A stretch of 64,000 bases of DNA from Bradyrhizobium sp. RD5-C2 (GCF_019972155.1 NZ_BOVL01000005.1:186001-250000), one strand, 5' to 3'. Shown: positions 46,901 to 56,271, counted from the stretch's first letter. Program-made: numbers and translations. The notes: generated by a model from the sequence alone, not told the origin.

Positions 46901-47323
46901 CTACCTGCACCGCGGATAGATCGCGGCGAGTTCGCGGCCGCGCAGCAGCAGCAGGCGTGAGGTCAGGCCGCCACGGCGCACGATCCAGCCGCGCACCGGC
47001 GCCGGATAGGCCTCGAGCACGGCCTCGGATGCTTCCGGCTCGGCATAGGTCCGGCCGCGCCGGTCGATCGAGCGCGCGGCGTGGAAGCCGAGCACAGCGC
47101 GCCGCGTCACGCAGATGCGGTCGCCCGGCACCATCGAGAGCACCAGCGTGCAGGCCGACAGGCACGGCCCGTCGATCACCACGCGCTCTCCGGACTCCCG
47201 CACCTTTTCGAACAGGTCGATGAATGGGCCGACCTGCCCGCCGGGGCTGGCGAGGATTCGGACGTCGGCCTGCGCGCAGCCGATCGTTGCGCAGAGGGCT
47301 GCCGCCGCGACAAACATTTTCAT
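46901..47323 (-). CDS. Exported ClpP/crotonase-like small protein
   Basis: This 140-residue protein has a signal peptide (MKMFVAAAALCATIGCAQA). A compact domain with VVIDGPCLSACTLVL, DRICVTRRAVLGFHAAR and a C-terminal RELAAIYPRC follows. The Ser in GPCLSAC and the His in GFHAAR sit where SDH/ClpP-like serine hydrolases place nucleophile and base. A periplasmic peptidase-like role is inferred only from this pattern. The ATG at 47323 was chosen to keep the signal peptide N-terminal. Confidence 0.65.
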   Translation of the reverse strand: MKMFVAAAALCATIGCAQADVRILASPGGQVGPFIDLFEKVRESGERVVIDGPCLSACTLVLSMVPGDRICVTRRAVLGFHAARSIDRRGRTYAEPEASEAVLEAYPAPVRGWIVRRGGLTSRLLLLRGRELAAIYPRCR

Positions 47324-47438
47324 CAGCGCAATCCAGGCCCGCGATGCGGTCGAGGTCCCGCCGCATCTGAAGTCGCAAGGCTCGCGCCGGAATGGGGCAT
47401 CGTCAAGACCGATGCCCCTTTCACGATGACAGGCGGGC

Positions 47439-47729
47439 TCAGGCTGCCCGGTTCTTGAGCGCGCCCACGATCGCGGTGAGCACCGCACCGGCAACGCCGC
47501 CGCCGGCGACCTGTCCGATGATGCTGCCGATGTCAGGCGCAGCACCTGAATTGGCGAGCAGTGGGATCAGCATGCCCAGAAGCTGTCCGCCCGCGCCGCC
47601 GCCGATGGCGCCCGCGATGGTGTTTCCGAGCGTGCCGAGATCGATGTTCTTGGCCGCTCCGGCGGCGACATTGCCGCCGACGGCTCCGCTGATGATTTGA
47701 ATGATCAGATTAATGAGGACTCCCGACAT
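47439..47729 (-). CDS. Small Gly/Ala-rich hydrophobic protein of unknown function
   Basis: This 96-residue protein is rich in glycine-zipper-like stretches (ISGAVGGNVAAGAAKNI, GAIGGGAGGQLLGMLIPLL, VAGGGVAGAVLTAIVG). It may insert in a membrane or self-assemble. It resembles DUF937/YidB-like small proteins loosely, and I do not assign a function. The ATG at 47729 has a GGGAGTC-like ribosome-binding site. Confidence 0.6.
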   Translation of the reverse strand: MSGVLINLIIQIISGAVGGNVAAGAAKNIDLGTLGNTIAGAIGGGAGGQLLGMLIPLLANSGAAPDIGSIIGQVAGGGVAGAVLTAIVGALKNRAA

Positions 47730-47903
47730 GACGCGATTTCTCCCCGGTATCTGGTTCAGCATGGCTGAGGCGCCGAATGGCGTCCGGCCGGCGCAGAGGT
47801 TAGGCCTCCAGCGCGCAGAGGTCATGCTGCGCACGCGAAGATTGCGGCCCATGCGGGCGGTATGCACCGGCTTTTTGGGGAGCAGTTCGGCTAACCTGCA
47901 GCT

Positions 47904-48917
47904 TTAGCCCGCGCCGGAGACGCCGGCTTCGGCAAAGGTCGCCATGCCGCCATGACAGGCGAGCGCCGCGCGCAGCAGCAGGATCGCAACCCCTGCGCCG
48001 GAGGCTTCGCCGAGCCGCATCTCGAGATCGAGCAGGGGCGCGAGCTGCAGTTCGCGCAGCAGCTGGCGATGGCCGAGCTCGGCCGAGACATGCCCGGCGC
48101 GGCAATGTGCGAGACCGTTGGGCGCAAGCCGCGCCAGCGGCAGCACCGCCGAGGTCGCGACGAAGCCGTCGAGCAGCACCGGGATCGATCTCGCCCGCGC
48201 TGCCAGCACGGCGCCCGCGATGGCCGCGAGCTCGCGGCCGCCGAGCGCGACCGCGACGGCGAGCGGATCGTCGAGCAGGCTGCGATGCAGTTTCAACGCG
48301 GTATCGATCACGGTGCGCTTGCGCAGCAGGCCGGCATCGTCGACGCCGGTGCCGCGGCCGGCCCAGCGCGCGCCGCGCCCGCCCATCAATGCCGCGCACA
48401 GCGTCGCGGCGACCGTGGTGTTGGCGATGCCCATCTCGCCGACCACGAGCAGATCGCATTGCTCGGGCACCGTGCGCCAGCCGGTGTCGAAGGCGACCAG
48501 GAAATCGGCGCCATCCATCGCCGGCGCCATCGTGAAATCGCGGGTCGGACGTGCGAGCTCGAGCGGCTCGACGCGCAACTCGGCCCCGGCAAGCCTGGCG
48601 ATCTGGTTGATCGCGGCACCCCCCGCGGCGAAATTCGCCACCATCTGCGCAGTGACCTCAGAGGGAAAGGCGGAGACGCCGCGCTCGGCGATGCCGTGAT
48701 TGCCGGCGAACACGGCGATCGTGACCTGGTCGAGCCGGGGGATCTCGCGCCGCTGCCAGCGCGCCAGCCAGATCGCGACCTCTTCCAGCCGGCCGAGGCT
48801 GCCCGGCGGCTTGGTCAGGTTCTGCTGGCGCAGCGTGGCCGCCGCGGCGCTTGCCGAGTCGCCTTCGGGCAGCTCGCGACAAAAGCTGCGGATGTCGTCT
48901 AGAGTACTGAACTGCAT
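47904..48917 (-). CDS. cobT: Nicotinate-nucleotide-dimethylbenzimidazole phosphoribosyltransferase
   Basis: This 337-residue enzyme makes alpha-ribazole phosphate for the lower loop of cobalamin. Motifs include LTKPPGSLGRLEEVAIWLA, FAGNHGIAERGVSAFP, GEMGIANTT, and the C-terminal LEMRLGEASGAGVAI with the catalytic Glu. A GAGGGA ribosome-binding site precedes the ATG at 48917. It is divergent from cobS, and the gap between is filled by dispersed repeat A. Confidence 0.95.
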   Translation of the reverse strand: MQFSTLDDIRSFCRELPEGDSASAAAATLRQQNLTKPPGSLGRLEEVAIWLARWQRREIPRLDQVTIAVFAGNHGIAERGVSAFPSEVTAQMVANFAAGGAAINQIARLAGAELRVEPLELARPTRDFTMAPAMDGADFLVAFDTGWRTVPEQCDLLVVGEMGIANTTVAATLCAALMGGRGARWAGRGTGVDDAGLLRKRTVIDTALKLHRSLLDDPLAVAVALGGRELAAIAGAVLAARARSIPVLLDGFVATSAVLPLARLAPNGLAHCRAGHVSAELGHRQLLRELQLAPLLDLEMRLGEASGAGVAILLLRAALACHGGMATFAEAGVSGAG

Positions 48918-48945
48918 GCGATTCCCTCGTCGAGCGGGCCGCAAA

Positions 48946-49074
48946 CTAAAGCATGATCCGGAAAAGTGTGAAGCGGTTTTTCCTCGCGACAAATGCGTAG
49001 CATTTGCGCCGAGATCATGCCCAAACAAGAAGCTAAAGCGCGATGAGATTCAGCCCGATCTCATCGCGCTTTAG
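48946..49074. repeat. Dispersed intergenic repeat, family A (long copy)
   Basis: It is nearly the reverse complement of 938-1034 but carries an extra ~26 bp with the palindrome CAAATGCGTAGCATTTG. It ends in a GCGATGAGAT...ATCTCATCGC hairpin. It occupies most of the cobT-cobS divergent promoter region. Confidence 0.78.
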
Positions 49075-49095
49075 TTCAATTTTCAGGCCTTCACC

Positions 49096-49848
49096 ATGAA
49101 TCAATGGCTCGACGATCTCAGGATCGCCATCGCCTTTCTGACCCGGCTGCCGATGCCGCATCCGGACGGCGCGCGGCCAGCGGGTTTTGCCCGGGCACAG
49201 CGGCTGTTTCCCCTCGTCGGCGCAGGCATCGGGGCGGCGATCGGCCTGTTCTGTCTGCTGCTGCGAACGATCGGTGTGCCGGACCTCGCCGCGGCGGCGC
49301 TGGCGCTCGGTGGCGGCGCGCTGTTGACCGGCGCGCTGCATGAGGACGGGCTCGCCGATGTTGCCGACGGGTTCGGCGGCGGCCGCGATGTCGCGGCCAA
49401 GCTCGAGATCATGCGCGACAGCCGGCTCGGCACCTATGGCGCGCTGGCGCTGCTGGTGAGCTTTGCCACCAGGCTTGCGGCGCTGGCGGCGCTTCCCAAC
49501 GATATGGTGGTTCAGAGCCTGATCGCGGCACATGCGCTCGGCCGCGGCGTGCTGCCGTGGATCGCGATCAGCCTGCCTTTCGCGCGCAAGGATGGACTCG
49601 CGGCCAATGCCGGCCGGCCCGATGGCACGATCGCGGCGGTGGCGGCAGCTATCGCGCTGGCGATCGCAATCCTCGTCTTGCCGTTCGGCAGCGCGCTGCT
49701 GGCGGCGATCGCGGCCGGCGCGGGCGCATTGATCATGGCGCTGCTGGCAAAGCGGCAGATCGGCGGCCAGACCGGCGACGTGCTTGGCGCGGCAGAGCAG
49801 GTTGCGGAGACCGCGATGCTGGTGCTGCTCGCGGCGCGATTCGGGTGA
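49096..49848 (+). CDS. cobS: Adenosylcobinamide-GDP ribazoletransferase
   Basis: This 250-residue integral membrane protein joins adenosylcobinamide-GDP with alpha-ribazole (phosphate) to form cobalamin. The conserved acidic loop ALHEDGLADVADGFGGGRD and EIMRDSRLGTYGA are present, with about six hydrophobic spans. It is followed after 7 bp by a CobC-like phosphatase gene, so the two form one unit. Confidence 0.94.
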   Translation: MNQWLDDLRIAIAFLTRLPMPHPDGARPAGFARAQRLFPLVGAGIGAAIGLFCLLLRTIGVPDLAAAALALGGGALLTGALHEDGLADVADGFGGGRDVAAKLEIMRDSRLGTYGALALLVSFATRLAALAALPNDMVVQSLIAAHALGRGVLPWIAISLPFARKDGLAANAGRPDGTIAAVAAAIALAIAILVLPFGSALLAAIAAGAGALIMALLAKRQIGGQTGDVLGAAEQVAETAMLVLLAARFG

Positions 49849-49855
49849 ACGAAAC

Positions 49856-50446
49856 ATGGATCACGAAACGCATCTCTGGCTGATCCGCCACGCGCCGGTC
49901 GACGGTCCGCGCGGCGTGATCCACGCGCCCGATGCGCCCGCGGACCTCGGCGATGCCGCGGCCTTTGCAGTGTTGCAGGCGCGGCTGCCGGCTGACGCTT
50001 TCGCGGTCTGCAGTCCGGCGCGGCGCACAAGCGAGACCGCCGTGCGGCTCGGCCTCACGGCAACAGCGGATGATGCCTTTCGCGAGCAGGATTTTGGCGA
50101 CTGGACCGGCCGCCGCCACAGCGAGATCGAGGCTGAACTCGGCGCGGCGGCCTATCGCGCGTTCTGGCAATCGCCGGGCACCAACCGGCCGCCGGGCGGT
50201 GAAAGCTTTGCAGATCAGATCGCGCGGGCGCGTGCGGGGCTGGCGCGCCTGCCGGCCGGCGACGTCGTGCTGGTCGTGCACTCCGGCACCATCCGCGCGA
50301 TCCTCGCAATCGCGCTCGAGCTCGCGCCGGAGCTTGCGCTCCGCTTCGTCATCGATCCGATGTCGCTGACGCGGATCGATCGGCTGGCGGACGCCTGGCG
50401 CGTCGTTGCGGTGAACCTGCCGCCGCTACCAACCCCGTCATCCTGA
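49856..50446 (+). CDS. cobC: Histidine phosphatase, probable alpha-ribazole phosphatase (CobC)
   Basis: This 196-residue protein has the branch-1 histidine phosphatase start (LIRHAPVDGP; catalytic His in RHA), CSPARRTSETA, FREQDFGDWTGR and VLVVHSGTIRAIL with the second His. Its position directly after cobS supports the alpha-ribazole-phosphate phosphatase role. The classic RHG triplet is RHA here. Confidence 0.85.
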   Translation: MDHETHLWLIRHAPVDGPRGVIHAPDAPADLGDAAAFAVLQARLPADAFAVCSPARRTSETAVRLGLTATADDAFREQDFGDWTGRRHSEIEAELGAAAYRAFWQSPGTNRPPGGESFADQIARARAGLARLPAGDVVLVVHSGTIRAILAIALELAPELALRFVIDPMSLTRIDRLADAWRVVAVNLPPLPTPSS

Positions 50447-50539
50447 GGTGCGAGCTCTTGCGAGCCTCGAAGGATGCACGGCCACCAGCCGGGCCGTCGA
50501 CCCTTCGAGACGCGCTACGCGCTCCTCCTCAGGGTGACG
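50436..50539. repeat. Palindromic intergenic repeat, family C
   Basis: CGTCATCCTGAGG...CTCGAAGGATGCACGGCCACCAGCC...CCTCAGGGTGACG. Its left end overlaps the last codons of the cobC-like gene. Confidence 0.75.
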
Positions 50540-50567
50540 GTGATAGATCAAGCGCGCAGCTCCATCC

Positions 50568-50652
50568 CGTCATTGCGAGGAGCCTCAGCGACGAAGCAAT
50601 CCATTTCTCCGCTTGCGGCGCGATGGATTGCTTCGCTTCGCTCGCAATGACG
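50568..50652. repeat. Palindromic intergenic repeat, family G
   Basis: CCGTCATTGCGAGGAGC and its inverted partner GCTCGCAATGACGG bound a palindrome containing GCAATCCAT/ATGGATTGC. Confidence 0.72.
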
Positions 50653-50670
50653 GAGAGAGGATCCGCGTTG

Positions 50671-51459
50671 CTACCCATTCCGACGCTGGCCGCGCAGGGT
50701 CGGCAGGCCGATGCCGGCGGCGTCGAAGCCGCCGTCGACGGCGAGGATCTGGCCGGTGATGTAGCTGGCGCGATCCGAGCACAGGAAGAAGATCGCTTCC
50801 GCCAGCTCCTCCTCCAGCCCGTAGCGGTTGAGCGGGATGGCGTCGTGATAGTCGGCGCGGATCTCGGGCGTGTGCACGGCCTTGGCCATCGCGGTCTCGA
50901 CCGGCCCGGGTGCGACGCCGTTGACGCGGATGCCGAGCGAGGCGAGCTCCACCGCAAGCTGCTTGGTGAGGTGCGCAAGCCCGGCCTTGCTGGTGCCGTA
51001 GGCCGAGCGCAGCGTCGAGGCGCGCACCGCCGAGATCGAGGTGATGTTGACGATCGCGCCGCCGCCATGCTCGCGCATCACAGGCGCGGCCGCCTTGGTG
51101 CACAGGAACGGGCCGGTGAGGTTGACCGCCATGATCCGGTTCCAGTCGGCGTCCGAGGTCTCCAGCACCGGCGTGAACACGGCGATGCCGGCGTTGTTGA
51201 CCAGCGCGTCGAGCCGGCCGAAGCGGCTCGTGATCGCAGCGATCGCGGCCGCCACGCCAGCGGCGTCCGATACGTCGCAGGTCAGCGCCAGCGTCGCGTC
51301 AGGCTGCTTCAATGCCGCGACCGCGCTCTCCAGCAGCGCGCCCTCGATGTCGAGCAGCGCGACGCGCCAGCCGTCGGCGAGAAAGCGTTTCGCGGCGGCG
51401 AGCCCGATACCGCGCGCGGCGCCGGTCACGAGTGCGACTTTGGGGGAAGCGGAATTCAT
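50671..51459 (-). CDS. SDR-family oxidoreductase
   Basis: This 262-residue classical short-chain dehydrogenase has the cofactor motif TGAARGIG, the NNAG motif, and catalytic Ser and Tyr-x-x-x-Lys in ITSISAVRA and YGTSKAG. It also has PGPVETAM. NAD(P)-dependent oxidation or reduction of an alcohol/ketone is expected, and the substrate is unknown. The ATG at 51459 is used; 51471 is an alternative. Confidence 0.9.
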   Translation of the reverse strand: MNSASPKVALVTGAARGIGLAAAKRFLADGWRVALLDIEGALLESAVAALKQPDATLALTCDVSDAAGVAAAIAAITSRFGRLDALVNNAGIAVFTPVLETSDADWNRIMAVNLTGPFLCTKAAAPVMREHGGGAIVNITSISAVRASTLRSAYGTSKAGLAHLTKQLAVELASLGIRVNGVAPGPVETAMAKAVHTPEIRADYHDAIPLNRYGLEEELAEAIFFLCSDRASYITGQILAVDGGFDAAGIGLPTLRGQRRNG

Positions 51460-51547
51460 CGGATGGTCCATCGGTTCGGGCAGCAAGCCCCGACCGTCTG
51501 CGACCTTTACTCCGACGTGTCAACCCGATGGGGATTCTTCGTCATTC

Positions 51548-51610
51548 GGGGCGCGTCTCGAAGGATGCACGGCCACCAGCCCGGTCCGTCCATCCTTCGA
51601 GGATCGCACC
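51548..51610. repeat. Palindromic intergenic repeat, family C (partial)
   Basis: CGTCTCGAAGGATGCACGGC...TCCATCCTTCGAGGATCG is the inner palindrome of family C without the outer arms, next to the stop codon of the triple-PAS receptor. Confidence 0.65.
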
Positions 51611-51615
51611 GCAAC

Positions 51616-53286
51616 CTACGCCGCGAGCTCGGCGGAGGCGCGCTGCATGTTTGTCGACATGTCCTGCGTGACGATGCTCTGCTCCTCGACCGCGGCGGCG
51701 GTGGAGGTGATGTATTCGTTGACGCCGGCGATCGCCGCCTTGATCTCGGACAGCGAGGTCACCACTTCGGCAGCGATCGAGTTCAGCGCATCGATCTCCG
51801 AGGAGATCGTGTCGGTCGCCTGCTTGGCCTGGTTGGCGAGGCTCTTCACCTCTGAGGCCACCACCGCGAAGCCGCGGCCGGCTTCGCCCGCACGTGCCGA
51901 TTCGATCGTGGCGTTGAGCGCGAGCAGGTTGATCTGCCCGGTGATGCTCGAGATCATCTCGACGATGCCGCTCATCGCCTGTGCTGCGGCGTTGAGCTTC
52001 TGCGCCTGTCCGTCGGCAGCCTCGACGCGGCCGCTGGCGACCGCGGCGTTCTGCTTCGACTTGGTCATGGTCTCCGAGATCTCGCGGATCGAGGCGCTCA
52101 TCTCCTCGCTGCCGGCGGCAACCGCCTCGATCAGGCCGCGCGCGCTGTCGGCCTTCTTGCGGCCGATCGCCTGCGCGGTGATGTCGGTGGCGTATTTCAC
52201 CACCTTGTAGGGTTTGCCGTTGAGATCGAGGATCGGGTTGTAGGAGGCCTGGATCCAGATCTCGCGGCCGCCCTTGGCGATGCGCTTGTATTCGGCGGCC
52301 TGGAACTCGCCGCGGTTCAGCGCCCCCCAGAACTCGCGGTAGCCCGACGAACTCGCCTCGACCGGCTCGACGAACATGCTGTGATGTTTGCCCTGAATCT
52401 CGGCGAGCAGATAGCCCATCGCGGCGAGGAAGTTCGGGTTCGCGGTGCGGATCGTGCCGTCCATGTTGAACTCGATCACAGCTTGCGACTTGCCGATGGC
52501 GTCGATCTGGCCGTCATTGTCGGCGGCCTTCAGCTTCTGCTGCGTGACGTCGGTTGCGAACTTGACGACCTTGAACGGTTTGCCGCGGTCGTCGAGGATC
52601 GGGTTGTAGCTGGCGAGAATCCAGATCTCCTTGCCACCCTTGGCGACCCGCTTGAACTCGCCGGTCTCGAACTCGCCGCGGTTCAGCCGTGCCCAGAAAT
52701 CGCGATAGGCCGGGCTGTCGCGGTCGGCCGGCGGCATGAACATGCTGTGATGCTTGCCCTGAATCTCGGCGAGCGAGTAACCCATCGCGCCGAGGAAGTT
52801 CTCGTTGGCATTGACGATGGTGCCGTCCATGTTGAACTCGATCACCGCCTGCGCGCGGCCGATCGCGGCGATCTTGCCGGCGTCTTCCATGCTGTGGATC
52901 TTCTGCGCGGTGATGTCGGTGGCGAACTTGATGACGCCGACCGGCTTGCCGTTCTTGTCCGTGATCGGATTGTAGGAGGCCTGGATCCAGACCTCGCGGC
53001 CGCCCTTGGCAACGCGCTTGTACTGGGCGGCCTGGAATTCGCCGCGGTTGAGGCTCGCCCAAAACGCGCGATAGTCGTGGCTGTCGCGATACGCCGGCTC
53101 GACGAACATGCTGTGGTGCTTGCCCCTGATCTCGTCGAGCGAGTAGCCCATCGCGTTCAGGAAGTTTTCGTTCGCGGTGACGATGGTGCCGTCGAGCTTG
53201 AACTCGATCACCGCCTGCGATTTGCCGATCGCTGCGGCTTGCGCCAGCGCACTGTCGATGTTTGCCTTGTTGCTGAAACTGAACAT
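51616..53286 (-). CDS. Soluble chemoreceptor with three tandem PAS domains
   Basis: This 556-residue protein has three near-identical PAS-PAC units of about 122 residues starting near 20, 142 and 264. Each contains (S/A)QAVIEF, ANxNFLxAMGY, GKHHSMF, NRGEF and WIxASYNPI. An MCP signalling domain (about 385-556) follows with [20 protein letters not shown]. There is no membrane span, so it is a cytoplasmic Aer-like receptor. The HHSMF and SYNP blocks match PAS domains proposed to bind heme or flavin, but the cofactor is not certain. Confidence 0.92.
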   Translation of the reverse strand: MFSFSNKANIDSALAQAAAIGKSQAVIEFKLDGTIVTANENFLNAMGYSLDEIRGKHHSMFVEPAYRDSHDYRAFWASLNRGEFQAAQYKRVAKGGREVWIQASYNPITDKNGKPVGVIKFATDITAQKIHSMEDAGKIAAIGRAQAVIEFNMDGTIVNANENFLGAMGYSLAEIQGKHHSMFMPPADRDSPAYRDFWARLNRGEFETGEFKRVAKGGKEIWILASYNPILDDRGKPFKVVKFATDVTQQKLKAADNDGQIDAIGKSQAVIEFNMDGTIRTANPNFLAAMGYLLAEIQGKHHSMFVEPVEASSSGYREFWGALNRGEFQAAEYKRIAKGGREIWIQASYNPILDLNGKPYKVVKYATDITAQAIGRKKADSARGLIEAVAAGSEEMSASIREISETMTKSKQNAAVASGRVEAADGQAQKLNAAAQAMSGIVEMISSITGQINLLALNATIESARAGEAGRGFAVVASEVKSLANQAKQATDTISSEIDALNSIAAEVVTSLSEIKAAIAGVNEYITSTAAAVEEQSIVTQDMSTNMQRASAELAA

Positions 53287-53771
53287 CAGGGCTCCGTGAA
53301 GTTTCAAATGAAACGGGATGGGAAATTGGATTGACGCAACTCACGGAAAGGTTGCAGCGAGCCGTTTAGCATCGGTAAAGCCTGCGGCCTGGCACGGACT
53401 GCACAATGCAGCGCGGCGCGCGCGCATCTATCTCAGATTGCGAAGTAATTTTCTGATGTGCACGCTATCATCCATAGTCGTGATGCGATGTTCACCGTAA
53501 TCTTACGGACGAAAATTGGTGACAACTTTGGTCTGGTGCGGATGATCGCAACGCGTCTACTTCAGCGCCGCTGATAGACCTATTACGAACGTTGATATTG
53601 CTGACTGCTTCACGGATCGATTCAGCACCGCGATTCGCGTGCTCAACGAATGCGCGTCGCGTCGATGCCCGCTCTCGGCGCCGGGCGATGGGCAAAAAAA
53701 TTTCCGCACGAGATGTCGGCAGAGCGGTTTCCGGTCCGTCCTCCGGGTACTGGTTCCACAATGGAGTTCTG
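53287..53771. other. Intergenic region (485 bp) between divergent chemoreceptor and GST genes
   Basis: I see no convincing ORF. It contains a small palindrome CCGTAA-TC-TTACGG (53495-53508) and the predicted ECF42-type promoter of the GST gene at 53714-53740. The region is less GC-rich around 53440-53540. Confidence 0.5.
53714..53740 (+). promoter_or_regulatory. Predicted ECF42-type promoter (GST gene)
   Basis: TGTCGG (53714-53719), 17 bp, CGTC (53737-53740), 31 bp upstream of the GST start at 53772. Confidence 0.7.
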
Positions 53772-54425
53772 ATGTCACTGACCCTGCATTACCACCCGCT
53801 GTCCTCGTTCTGCTGGAAGGCGCTGGTCGCACTTTACGAGAACGGCGCGCCGTTCACGCCGAACATGGTCAATCTCGGCGATCCCGCCGAGCGCGCGGCG
53901 CTGCTCTCGCTGTCGCCGATCGGCCGGTTTCCCGTCCTCCACGACGAAACGCGCGGCGAGGCGGTGCCTGAATCGAGCATCGTCATCGAGTATCTCGACC
54001 GGCACTATCCCGGCACCGTCAAGTTGATTCCCGACGACCCGGAGCTTGCGTTGCAGACCCGGCTGCGTGACCGCTTCCTCGATCTCTATGTCCATCTGCC
54101 GTTGCAGAAGATCGTCGGCGACCGGCTGCGTCCGGCGGACAGCAAGGATCCGCGGGGCGTCGCCGAGGCGCGGGCGCAGCTCCGCACCTCCTATGCGACC
54201 CTGGATCAGCAGCTCGCGCATGGTGGCTGGATGATGGGCGAGCAGGTCTCGCTGGCAGACTGTGCGGCCGCGCCGGCGCTGTTCTACGGCAACAAGGTCG
54301 AGCCGATCGGGGAGGGCCATCCACATCTGGCGGCCTATCTCGAGCGGCTGAAGGCACGACCGTCCTTCGCGCGCGTCCTCAAGGAAGCCGAGCCCTATTT
54401 CGGCATGTTCCCCAAGGGGGACTGA
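53772..54425 (+). CDS. Glutathione S-transferase family protein
   Basis: This 217-residue protein has a thioredoxin-like N-domain (LHYHPLSSFCWKALVALYE; GRFPVLHDE; VPESSIVIEYLD) and a helical C-domain (GWMMGEQVSLADCAAAPAL). The SSFC motif gives a Ser/Cys active site. GGAG precedes the ATG. It is the first of a run of small rightward stress enzymes and is preceded by a predicted ECF42 promoter. Confidence 0.9.
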   Translation: MSLTLHYHPLSSFCWKALVALYENGAPFTPNMVNLGDPAERAALLSLSPIGRFPVLHDETRGEAVPESSIVIEYLDRHYPGTVKLIPDDPELALQTRLRDRFLDLYVHLPLQKIVGDRLRPADSKDPRGVAEARAQLRTSYATLDQQLAHGGWMMGEQVSLADCAAAPALFYGNKVEPIGEGHPHLAAYLERLKARPSFARVLKEAEPYFGMFPKGD

Positions 54426-54480
54426 ACCGACAAGGGAACCTGAGGCTCGGTCAGGACCCCGAAAATAAATCGCGGCGCGA

Positions 54481-54507
54481 TGTCGCTTTCGCGCCGCTCC
54501 GTTCGTC
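54481..54507 (+). promoter_or_regulatory. Predicted ECF42-type promoter (SnoaL-like/serine hydrolase pair)
   Basis: TGTCGC (54481-54486, last base differing), 17 bp, CGTC (54504-54507), 72 bp upstream of the SnoaL-like gene. Confidence 0.6.
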
Positions 54508-54579
54508 TTCTCCCTGAAGCCCGGGTTCTGGAGCGCAAGTCGCGCCCCGGGGCTCGGGCGGCACTTTGTGGGAGACGAC

Positions 54580-54951
54580 ATGGCTGCAGCTGGCAACAGG
54601 GCGGAGATCATCCGCGGGCTCTTCGCCGCCTATCTCGCCAATGACCGTGCGAGCGTCGAGGCCGCATTCGCCGAGAATTTCCGCTTCTCGACGCCCTATG
54701 GCGAGAACATCGACAAGCCGCGTTATTTCGCCGAGTGCTGGCGCGACTCTGGCTGGATCGGCCGCCACGAGATCGAGCGCATCATGGTCGAAGGCGTTGA
54801 GGCTTTCGTCACCTATCGCTGCGTCGCCCGCGACGGCAAGAGTTTCCGCAACACCGAGTTCTTCGTGTTCGACGGCGACAAGGTGTCGCGCATCGACGTC
54901 TATTTCGGTCCGTCGCATCAGGATGGCGAACTCGTCAGGCAGGATCGATAA
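54580..54951 (+). CDS. SnoaL/NTF2-like protein
   Basis: This 123-residue cone-shaped alpha+beta protein has AEIIRGLFAAYLANDRASVE, FRFSTPYGENIDK and a C-terminal DVYFGPSH strand. It belongs to the SnoaL-like NTF2 superfamily, and the activity is not predictable. The ATG at 54580 follows GGGAG; GTG 54568 would add four residues. It is followed after 70 bp by the serine hydrolase gene. Confidence 0.82.
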   Translation: MAAAGNRAEIIRGLFAAYLANDRASVEAAFAENFRFSTPYGENIDKPRYFAECWRDSGWIGRHEIERIMVEGVEAFVTYRCVARDGKSFRNTEFFVFDGDKVSRIDVYFGPSHQDGELVRQDR

Positions 54952-55021
54952 GGCAAACTCGGTCATATCGCTCGCCCGATGGTCGCAGGCGAGCACGAAT
55001 TCTGCGAAGGAAACCCGGAAA

Positions 55022-56227
55022 ATGTCCATTGCAAGTGAAAGCAGCGGTCTGTCGCAGGCACGGCTCGGACGCATGCGCGAGGTGCTGGCGCGCCATGTCG
55101 AAGACGACGACGTTCCGGGCCTCGTGGCGCTGGTCAGCCGTCGCGGCGAGATCCATGCCGATGTGCTTGGCCGCATGGCTATCGACGGGCCGCCGATGCA
55201 GCGCGACACCATCTTCCGCATCGCCTCGATGACCAAGCCGGTGACAGCGGTCGCCGCGATGATCCTGGTCGAGGAATGTCGGCTCAGGCTCGATGATCCC
55301 CTCGATCGCTGGCTGCCCGAACTCGCCGATCGCCGTGTGTTGCGCACCATCGAATCCGAGATCCACGACACGGTGCCGGCCAAGCGCGCGATCACGCTGC
55401 GCGACCTTCTGACCTTCCGTCTCGGGCTCGGCATGATCCCGGTGTTTCCGGCGCGCTATCCGATCCAGATGGCGATCGCGGATGCCGGCTTCGCGCCCGG
55501 GCCAGTGTTTCCGTCGTTTCCGCCGGACGAATTGCTGCGCCGCTACGGCACGCTGCCGCTAGCCTATCAGCCCGGCGAACGCTGGCTCTACAACACCGGG
55601 AGCCAGATCCTCGGCGTGTTGATCGCGCGTGTCGCAGGAACGTCGTTCGCGGGCTTCCTGGAAGAGCGGATCTTCGGGCCGCTCGGCATGAACGATACGG
55701 CGTTCCATGTGCCGCAGCACAAGCTGTCGCGGTTGGCGACGTGCTATGGCGGCGATCCTGCGACCGGCACGCTGAAAGTATTCGACGAACCTGCGACCGG
55801 CAGATACGCGGCGCCGCCGGTGTTCGAGAACGGCGGCGCCGGGCTGGTGTCGACCGCGGATGATTTCAACGCCTTCGCGCAGATGCTGCTCAATGGCGGG
55901 CGGCTCGGCACCGAGCGCATCCTGTCGCGTCCCTCGGTGGAACTGATGACTTCGAACCAGATCACGCCGGAGCAGAAACATGGCTCCGAATTCTTGCTCG
56001 GTTCGTGCGGCTGGGGTCTCGGGCTGTCGGTGTTCACCGCGCGCGACGATCTCTGTCATGTGCCGGGTCGCTACGGCTGGGACGGCGGCTATGGCACCTC
56101 CTGGTATTCCGATCCGCGCGAAACGATGACCGGAATCCTGCTGACCCAGCGCATGATGGATTCGCCGGAGCCGCCCAGGGTGTTCTCAGATTTCTGGACG
56201 CTCGCCTATCAGGCGATCGATGACTAG
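55022..56227 (+). CDS. Beta-lactamase-family serine hydrolase (class C/esterase EstB-like)
   Basis: This 401-residue protein has the serine beta-lactamase fold: SxxK in ASMTKP near residue 76, a YxN-like motif in LYNTGSQ, and WDGGYGTSW near the C-terminus in the place of the KTG motif. Its length and motif 3 suggest an esterase or D-peptidase rather than a resistance enzyme. It has no signal peptide, so it is probably cytoplasmic. Confidence 0.88.
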   Translation: MSIASESSGLSQARLGRMREVLARHVEDDDVPGLVALVSRRGEIHADVLGRMAIDGPPMQRDTIFRIASMTKPVTAVAAMILVEECRLRLDDPLDRWLPELADRRVLRTIESEIHDTVPAKRAITLRDLLTFRLGLGMIPVFPARYPIQMAIADAGFAPGPVFPSFPPDELLRRYGTLPLAYQPGERWLYNTGSQILGVLIARVAGTSFAGFLEERIFGPLGMNDTAFHVPQHKLSRLATCYGGDPATGTLKVFDEPATGRYAAPPVFENGGAGLVSTADDFNAFAQMLLNGGRLGTERILSRPSVELMTSNQITPEQKHGSEFLLGSCGWGLGLSVFTARDDLCHVPGRYGWDGGYGTSWYSDPRETMTGILLTQRMMDSPEPPRVFSDFWTLAYQAIDD

Positions 56228-56271
56228 CGCGGGGCGTACGTCAATGACCTCGAGAATAATTTCAAACGCCG

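Noticed and set aside
51616-53286. Tandem repeats as a possible CRISPR or satellite array
   Set aside because: The periodicity is about 366 bp and in frame, encoding PAS domains.
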